NCBI GenBank assembly: GCA_905331475.1
Contig: CAJNYU010000017.1
Location: forward strand, 1-64,000
Reading direction: 5' to 3'
Length of the DNA: 64,000 nt
Source: Rotaria socialis
Taxonomy: Eukaryota > Rotifera > Eurotatoria > Philodinida > Philodinidae
Of this stretch, positions 58,651-64,000 are shown piece by piece (position 1 is the stretch's first letter; each line of letters begins with the position of its first letter). The position numbers and the translations under genes were made by a program. Below the pieces are notes generated by a model, which worked only from the letters and a program-made list of their open reading frames with translations, did no database searches and was not told the origin of the DNA.

Positions 58651-60460
58651 ATGAACATTTCGAATAACAATCAAAAAAATATACTCGATTTGCCCAATGA
58701 AATTTTATTTATTATTTTTAAGAAACTGAATATGGTCGATGTTCTTTATTCACTTGTGGATGTTACTCAACGGTTTGATCAAATAATACTTAATCCACTT
58801 TATATTTGTAATCTTGATATGACCACTATGACAATGAAATCATGTTTTGAATTTATTTATTCAATAGACAATAAAGTTCTTGATAGGATTTGTAAAACTA
58901 TTTTACATCGAATTCATCATCAAGTAAATGAACTCACTGTTGAACAACATTCAATGGAACGTGTGCTTCATACTATTAATTATCCGGCACTTCACTCATT
59001 ATCATTTATCGATTTTCAAGAGGATGTACTACTCAAATACTTAACAGGTAAACTATTTTATTTTCTTTATTTTAATTAACACAATAGTGAAATCATTAGA
59101 CATAAGTTAATAATCATTGTTCTTTTTTGCTTATGAACTGAAGACAACACAGCTCTTCGCAAGCTTCTTACTGAACAAATTACAAGTCTTCAAATTGATG
59201 TCATGGATAAGAAAACATCACCATCACTTCCTCGAACTCTTTCGACTATATTTGCTTTCGTTTTATCTTTATGTAAACGATTGATCAAGTTAAGTTTTTG
59301 TCACTTATATCATCATTTAACCAATTGCACTTTTGACTTATCGTCAACTAACTGCTTGTCTTCAACTTTGACTACATTGGAAATTACTGTGAAAACTTTC
59401 GATGATTGTCTTTATCTACTTGATGAGCGTCTCAGTTGTCTATCAACACTGAAAATTCATGTGGATGAAATTGCATTTACATCAGGAACTATAGATAACA
59501 CGGTGAGTATAATTGCCAATTAGTGTGTTACGAAAAAAACAACAATGAACTCGATAGATAAACATACTTTGTTCTTTTTTTTCAAAGAAGATACTTCCCA
59601 AACTGAAGCACTTCACATTTTGGTCAGATCCACGTACACTTGTTTATGATAATCAAATTCTTCCATTATTTCGACGAATGATAAATCTAGAAGAATTGAT
59701 ATTTTTTCTTTCAATAATAAGAATTGACTCAAATTATATTGATGGTATTCAATTATATGATGATATTCTTATTTATATGCGACGATTAAAAAAATTTGTT
59801 TTCAATATTGACACATGTGTAATCAAAAAGAATATTGGAATTGCTCTTTCATCGAATGAAGATATTCAGCGTAGTTTCATTGGAAGAGAATATGGGCCAG
59901 TTGGTACACATGTTGAAACTTTCTCAGGCGAAAACAAAGGTAGAGGCCATATGTATTCACTTCCACATGAATTCAACGGTAGATGCCACATCTATTCGCT
60001 TCCATATCAATTCAAAAATTTTCATTATTTAAGCAATTCTTTTCAAGGTGGCATGTTTGATAATGTTCATTGCCTGATGATGACGGACATACGACCTTTC
60101 GAGCATTACTTCTTCAAAGTAATCTCTCAAAGTTTTCCTCTGTTGAAACGATTGTATATATTTAATAATGAACCGCAGAAAGAGAAACAACAACCGATAA
60201 CGTTTATCAAATTTTCTCATCTTATTTTACTCTATCTTACTAGCGCTCATGTAGATTATGCTAAACAATTTCTCTTCAATAAACATTGTCATTTACCTTG
60301 TTTACTGGATCTTTACATCAGGTACGAATCACTTGCAGTGGTCACAAACAATTTCACTAATGATGGAACACGTCGTACTTGTGATAAATTGACCAGTCTT
60401 CATGTAAAGGAGCCGTTTGTTCCTCCAGAAAACTTTCATCAATATTTTCCTTTATTGTAA
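58651..60460 (+). CDS. F-box domain protein
   Basis: Probable substrate receptor of an SCF (Skp1-Cullin-F-box) ubiquitin ligase. Three exons: 58651-59047, 59144-59502, 59588-60460, GT-AG introns in phase, 542 residues. The N-terminal F-box is about residues 10-50 (LDLPNEILFIIFKKLNMVD, then a V-x-Q/R-F-D block). The rest is a long helical, Leu-rich region with irregular leucine-rich-repeat character (LHSLSF, LPKLKHFTFW, LEELIFFLS, LKRLYIFNN). No named C-terminal domain. The architecture matches the large lineage-specific F-box family of bdelloid rotifers. The third exon has tandem acceptors (AAG-AAG), so one residue may be optional. A near-duplication in exon 3 (GHMYSLPHEFNGR, then CHIYSLPYQF) is a short internal repeat. 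Polyadenylation signal AATAAA at 60487. Confidence 0.85.
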
Positions 60461-60532
60461 ATATTATTGTTGTTAAAAGTTGTGTCAATAAAAGCAAATA
60501 ATAGGAGAAGATTAAGTATATTCCAATCATGT

Positions 60533-61254
60533 CAGAGCTGGAACCGGTGAAATTCCGACAAACGGGTAAGCAATCGGAGCTACTGATTCCACGAGAACCG
60601 CTTCAGATCGACAAAACATGATGGAAATCGACAGAGCCGTTTCCAGCTATGAAACTAACTGGCTAATGGTTAAATAGATTGGTGACCAGACGGATGAGAG
60701 AGATAGGAGTATAGGCAGATAAACAAACAATTCTGCTATTGATAATATAATATACACCGACTAGTCAAAGTGATTTCCTTCTACATGGATATTTATCGTA
60801 CCATTTAATATGTTCATTCACAAGGATAGAAGAGAGGAAGTGAGAGATGAGGTGACAGATTAAGGACAATACAAAAAGATAAATATAAATCAATACATAA
60901 GGAAAACAGAACACAAATGGTCAGGTGTTATAAGAGGACAAGAAAATAAAGCGAAGAAAAATAAAAGAGAGAAATTCTTCGATCTCTTTTTTTCAGAAAG
61001 AATAAGAAAAACATTTATGATTTGAACTAATGTTCATTATATGATGAAGAAACTTTTGTTTTGTTGAGTCTTGAAGGACTTTCTATTGATATATTCAAAG
61101 AGCATCAATTCATCTACTTGATAAATAAACTTAAAAAACATTCTCGACCAAAATTAAGAGTAAAATGAGAGTATTTTTCGAAAATTTCGACCGGTGAATT
61201 TCCATTTTTTCCGGCCCGCACTGGAACCGTTTTACCGCATTCGTTCGAGCCCTG
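60533..61254. mobile_element. hAT-like element, imperfect TSD
   Basis: The left end CAGAGCTGGAAC and the right end (complement of CAGGGCTCGAAC) match at 10 of 12 positions. The outside 8-mers are AATCATGT (60525-60532) and AATCATGC (61255-61262), differing at one base. CCGGTGAAATTCC/CCGGTGAATTTCC words occur near both ends, and GC-rich termini contrast with an AT-rich interior. No coding sequence found. It sits only 73 bp downstream of the F-box gene. Confidence 0.65.
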
Positions 61255-61262
61255 AATCATGC

Positions 61263-61989
61263 TGCTCAGTTAAAACAAAATAGATATAATTAGACGAAAA
61301 ATGTTTTTGCTATGCTTTGATAAAGTAGAGTTTGATTGTTATTTATCTATCATGTTAAAAGATAAATGTATTCTTAAATATTATTTTAGATCAAACAAAT
61401 CAGAATCACATCTCATCTATTCTTAATCAAGGTATACTTCAACTTATACAAATTATAAAGATTTGAAAGAAATCGTTTTCTTGATTATTAATTATTCTAA
61501 CACATTGTAGATAAAGTATCGAATTTCAAAATAGTCATAGCATTTGAATGATCAGTAATTCAGAGAGATAATAATGATACTAGTGAACAGAAAATATTAA
61601 AATTATTGGAAGTACATTAAGTAATTGTTATAAAAGTCCTGTGCCTTGGCTGGTTACATGAATATATCTCTAATTGCTTTAAAAGGAGATGAGTATTGGT
61701 AAGAAATTGATAGTGTTGATGGTCTGATGGTTTATTTTCATTCGTTTTTCGTTTATTTGTCATTATTTTGTTGTCATTTCTATGAAATAAAATAAAATAA
61801 AAAAAAAACTCGAGAAAACCTTTTGTTTATTTTTGAACAAGAAAATTTAATTTAATTTATTTTTCTCTATTTATTTGATATAAAGGTTCATAGGAAAAGT
61901 TTAAATCACAAATAATTTTATCTATAATCTTCATGATGGAAGAAAAAAAAAGAAGCCAACATAACAATGAAAAACAACATAATTTATTT
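61263..61989. other. intergenic, no gene found
   Basis: AT-rich spacer 3' of the gene at 61990. An AATAAAATAAAATAAA run near 61786 could act as a polyadenylation signal for the F-box side. No other feature. Confidence 0.4.
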
Positions 61990-62747
61990 CTAGTGAAGTT
62001 TATGTTTACCATCGTTATCATCATCATCATCGCTTTGATTTGTTTTTGAAGATGTTGATTGTTCAAGATTGTGTTCAATTGGTGCCACATTAATCTTCTT
62101 TTGAATATCATCATTAGCCATGAATTTCATCATAACCATTGAATTTCCATCGATTGAACTACATTTATTTCCATCATCTTCTGTTTGATTTGATAAAAGT
62201 TCAGCACGAATATGGGGTAAAACAACACTTTGACCTATAATTATAGAAATACAGTTTAGAATTCGATAATATTTTTTTCAAAGAAAACTTATCACCAGTT
62301 ACACGATCACGTGTTTTATTTAATTCATTATTTTCAATTGCTTCTTGACGTTGACGTTTTGCTTGTTCTAAAAATAAATGATATGATTATGTGATTAAAA
62401 CAACAATGAATCTTACCATTTTTCTCTTCCATTTGTCGTTTAGTGCGTTTCTTATCAGCTACGTCGGCATAATACCCGCTTATTGAAAATTTAAGTTTTT
62501 CATTTTCGACGGCTTTCTCTAATAACTGAATCTGTTCATGTGATACATTATTTGGTTGATCTTTAGCTTAAGTTTCAGCAACAGCAATAACAGCAAGTTT
62601 ATATTTTTGTAATTGTTGTTGTTCAATAGCAGCGAGTTTTTCAACCTAAATAAAACAAACATGAGGAACTTAAAAAACCTATTTATAACATACATCATCT
62701 CCAGCTTCTGTGATACTTTCAAAGAATTTACTGCTCGTCGGGTCCAT
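61990..62747 (-). CDS. charged coiled-coil-like protein with an in-frame stop
   Basis: Four exons: 62747-62694, 62645-62417, 62367-62296, 62234-61990, GT-AG introns with agreeing phases, 200 codons in all. In exon 2, codon 62570-62568 is TAA, although the same frame stays coding-like on both sides (EQQQLQKYKLAVIAVAET before, AKDQPNNVSHEQIQLLEKAV after). The protein is acidic and basic by turns, with a helical Gln/Lys/Arg-rich middle (RTKRQMEEKN, EQAKRQRQEAIENNELNKT) and an Asp-rich tail before KHKLH. Family not recognised. Explanations are a decaying copy, stop-codon readthrough, or a base error in the assembly. Downstream initiation at an internal Met is possible. Confidence 0.5.
62568..62570 (-). 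other. in-frame TAA in exon 2 of the preceding gene
   Basis: Read from the splice acceptor at 62645, the 26th codon is TAA. Removing it by splicing would require a short intron for which no GT donor is present. This is the only lesion seen in the gene. Confidence 0.7.
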
Positions 62748-63343
62748 GTTGAATGAAGATAGTGATCTAGATGACGATTTAGAATTAAATATTTAAAGTT
62801 TTATTGTAATCGACGATGGAAAGTCACAGTTTTCTCTCTCTCTCCAATTTCTTTTCGTTGTTTTCTCTTTATCTCTTTCTCCCAGTATTTACATGTAAAT
62901 ACTGAAAGAAAAATATAGAGAGAACGACGAAAAGAAAGGAACCACGCAAGACTATAAGAAGGAAAACAAAAAAAAAAGATTTCTAAATGTTTTCGTTCAT
63001 ACATATAACCGGGGAGAATAGAAATGAAAAACAACACGTTCCATTCTCTCTTAATATGTTTGATTCATTGTTTATCTATAGTTAGTTGGAATATTCTGAT
63101 GTCGACAGTGTATAACATTTAAATATAATTCCATTTATTCAAATGTTTCTTTATTTAGTAGTTTTTTTTCATGAAAATTTATATTCTTAATGGGTTATTA
63201 TAAAACCAAGATTAAATTTCCTTTCATATTCTTCATTCAGATGTTCTTTTAAATTATAAAATCGAATTTTGTTTTCTTTATGTGTTACATTTAAATAAAA
63301 ACATATTTTTTTTCTTCGATGATATTCTGAACAAGAGGAATTT
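62748..63343. other. upstream spacer, no gene found
   Basis: AT-rich sequence with a TCTC-rich tract (62828-62882) and a TTTACATGTAAA palindrome near 62889. Probably contains the promoter of the leftward gene. Confidence 0.4.
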
Positions 63344-64000
63344 TTCTAACAATCGAGGTGCTTGCACTGTCCGTTGAAAAGTCTAGATATATTGGTGTCA
63401 AATTGAAGCTCTCCCTTCCAAACTATCAAATTTCAAATGAAAAATTTATTTTCGAAATTCGCGCTGAAACTTTCCACACATGAAGGGCCCAATATGAATA
63501 ACTTGAAAAATAAATTTCAGAATTTTCCGATAATTTATCTTTGAGATATGAATTTCTCAAAATATCCATCATGTATTGAAAAGTGTCTCAATATTGAGAA
63601 ATTCATATCTCAAAGATAAATTGTCGGAAAATTCTGAAATTTATTTTTCAAGTTATTCATATTGGGCCCTTCATGTGTGGAAAGTTTCAGCGCGAATTTC
63701 GAAAATAAATTTTTCANATCTCAAAGATAAATTATCGGAAAATTCTGAAATTTATTTTTCAAGTTATTCATATTGGGCCCTTCATGTGTGGAAAGTTTCA
63801 GCGCGAATTTCGAAAATAAATTTTTCATAGACAACTAGGTTCCTGCAGAAACAAATCCACTAAAAAATCGATATCTCGGTGGTGGAACGCCAACAGCCAC
63901 CTATATTTGAAATTTGATAGTTTGGAAGGGAGAGCTTCAATTTGACACCAATATATCTAGACTTTTCAACGGACAGTGCAAGCACCTCGATTGTTAGAAC
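63344..64000. mobile_element. foldback (palindromic) element reaching the window end
   Basis: The left arm 63344-63560 starts TTCTAACAATCGAGGTGC. Its inverse copy forms the right arm and ends at 63999 (GCACCTCGATTGTTAGAA). Both arms share GTGTCAAATTGAAGCTC-type and GGGCCCAATATGAATAAC-type blocks. The right arm differs in two ways: its inner half is present twice in tandem (63600-63716 and 63718-63826), and about 75 bp of unmatched sequence follows (63830-63905). An unresolved base (63717) sits exactly at the duplication joint. Translations here merely repeat and are not genes. Confidence 0.8.
63600..63826. repeat. tandem duplication with an N at the junction
   Basis: Two nearly identical copies of about 110-117 bp (one difference: ATTGTCGG versus ATTATCGG) meet at position 63717, which is an N. 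This pattern is typical of an assembly gap closure or haplotype join in a palindrome, though a true duplication is possible. Confidence 0.75.

Noticed and set aside
63576-63830. 84-codon frame with a repeated peptide
   Set aside because: It lies in the palindromic foldback element, and the repeat is the tandem duplication around the N at 63717.
1-64000. CRISPR arrays, rRNA genes, tRNA genes, bacterial operons
   Set aside because: No regularly spaced direct repeats with unique spacers, no rRNA core motifs and no convincing tRNA B box were found. The gene structure is eukaryotic throughout.

Overview
This is AT-rich animal nuclear DNA and most likely comes from a bdelloid rotifer. Four things suggest this: spliced genes with many introns of about 45-80 nt, GT-AG splice sites and metazoan gene families; an F-box/leucine-rich type protein of a kind expanded in Adineta and Rotaria; stretches of (TGTGGG)n-like DNA, the bdelloid telomere unit; and a dense mix of small DNA transposons. 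The organism call is inference. No database search was possible, and all exon models were built by hand from splice sites, frame continuity and remembered family motifs.

Positions 1-19,000 are transposon and satellite territory. A 5.26-kb hAT-like insertion (467-5727) has an exact 8-bp target-site duplication. It holds a nested terminal-inverted-repeat (TIR) element (2833-4034) with a spliced transposase-like gene. After it come a degenerate satellite, a 94-bp minisatellite, a 79-bp tandem repeat, and further hAT-like or MITE-like elements at 11,554, 14,066, 16,290 and 17,710.

Positions 19,200-33,100 carry a complete beta-arrestin gene (minus strand, 12 exons) and a pentameric ligand-gated ion channel gene (minus, 11 exons). 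An intronless four-transmembrane gene lies on the opposite strand inside intron 1 of the channel gene. A 743-bp hAT relic between them keeps the C-terminal part of a transposase.

Positions 33,100-45,400 hold a 1.2-kb foldback element, a broken gene of unknown family, a HAUS5-like augmin subunit gene (minus), the divergent DBT gene (E2 of branched-chain 2-oxoacid dehydrogenase, plus, 9 exons), and an 880-bp TIR element with a small broken Cys-rich gene.

Positions 48,460-62,750 are the gene-dense part: auxilin/DNAJC6 (15 exons) with a U6 snRNA gene in one intron, a two-exon gene of unknown family, a small membrane protein, a membrane-anchored glutaredoxin, a broken gene, an F-box gene, and a four-exon gene with an in-frame stop. 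Between them lie a 263-bp element with telomere-like inverted ends and another hAT-like element. The window ends in a palindromic foldback element containing an unresolved base.

The genes form no operon or pathway. Beta-arrestin and auxilin both work in clathrin-mediated trafficking but are 25 kb apart, so this is probably chance. Three loci contain single in-frame stops or frameshifts in otherwise gene-like sequence. That could reflect decaying gene copies in a degenerate tetraploid genome, or assembly error.
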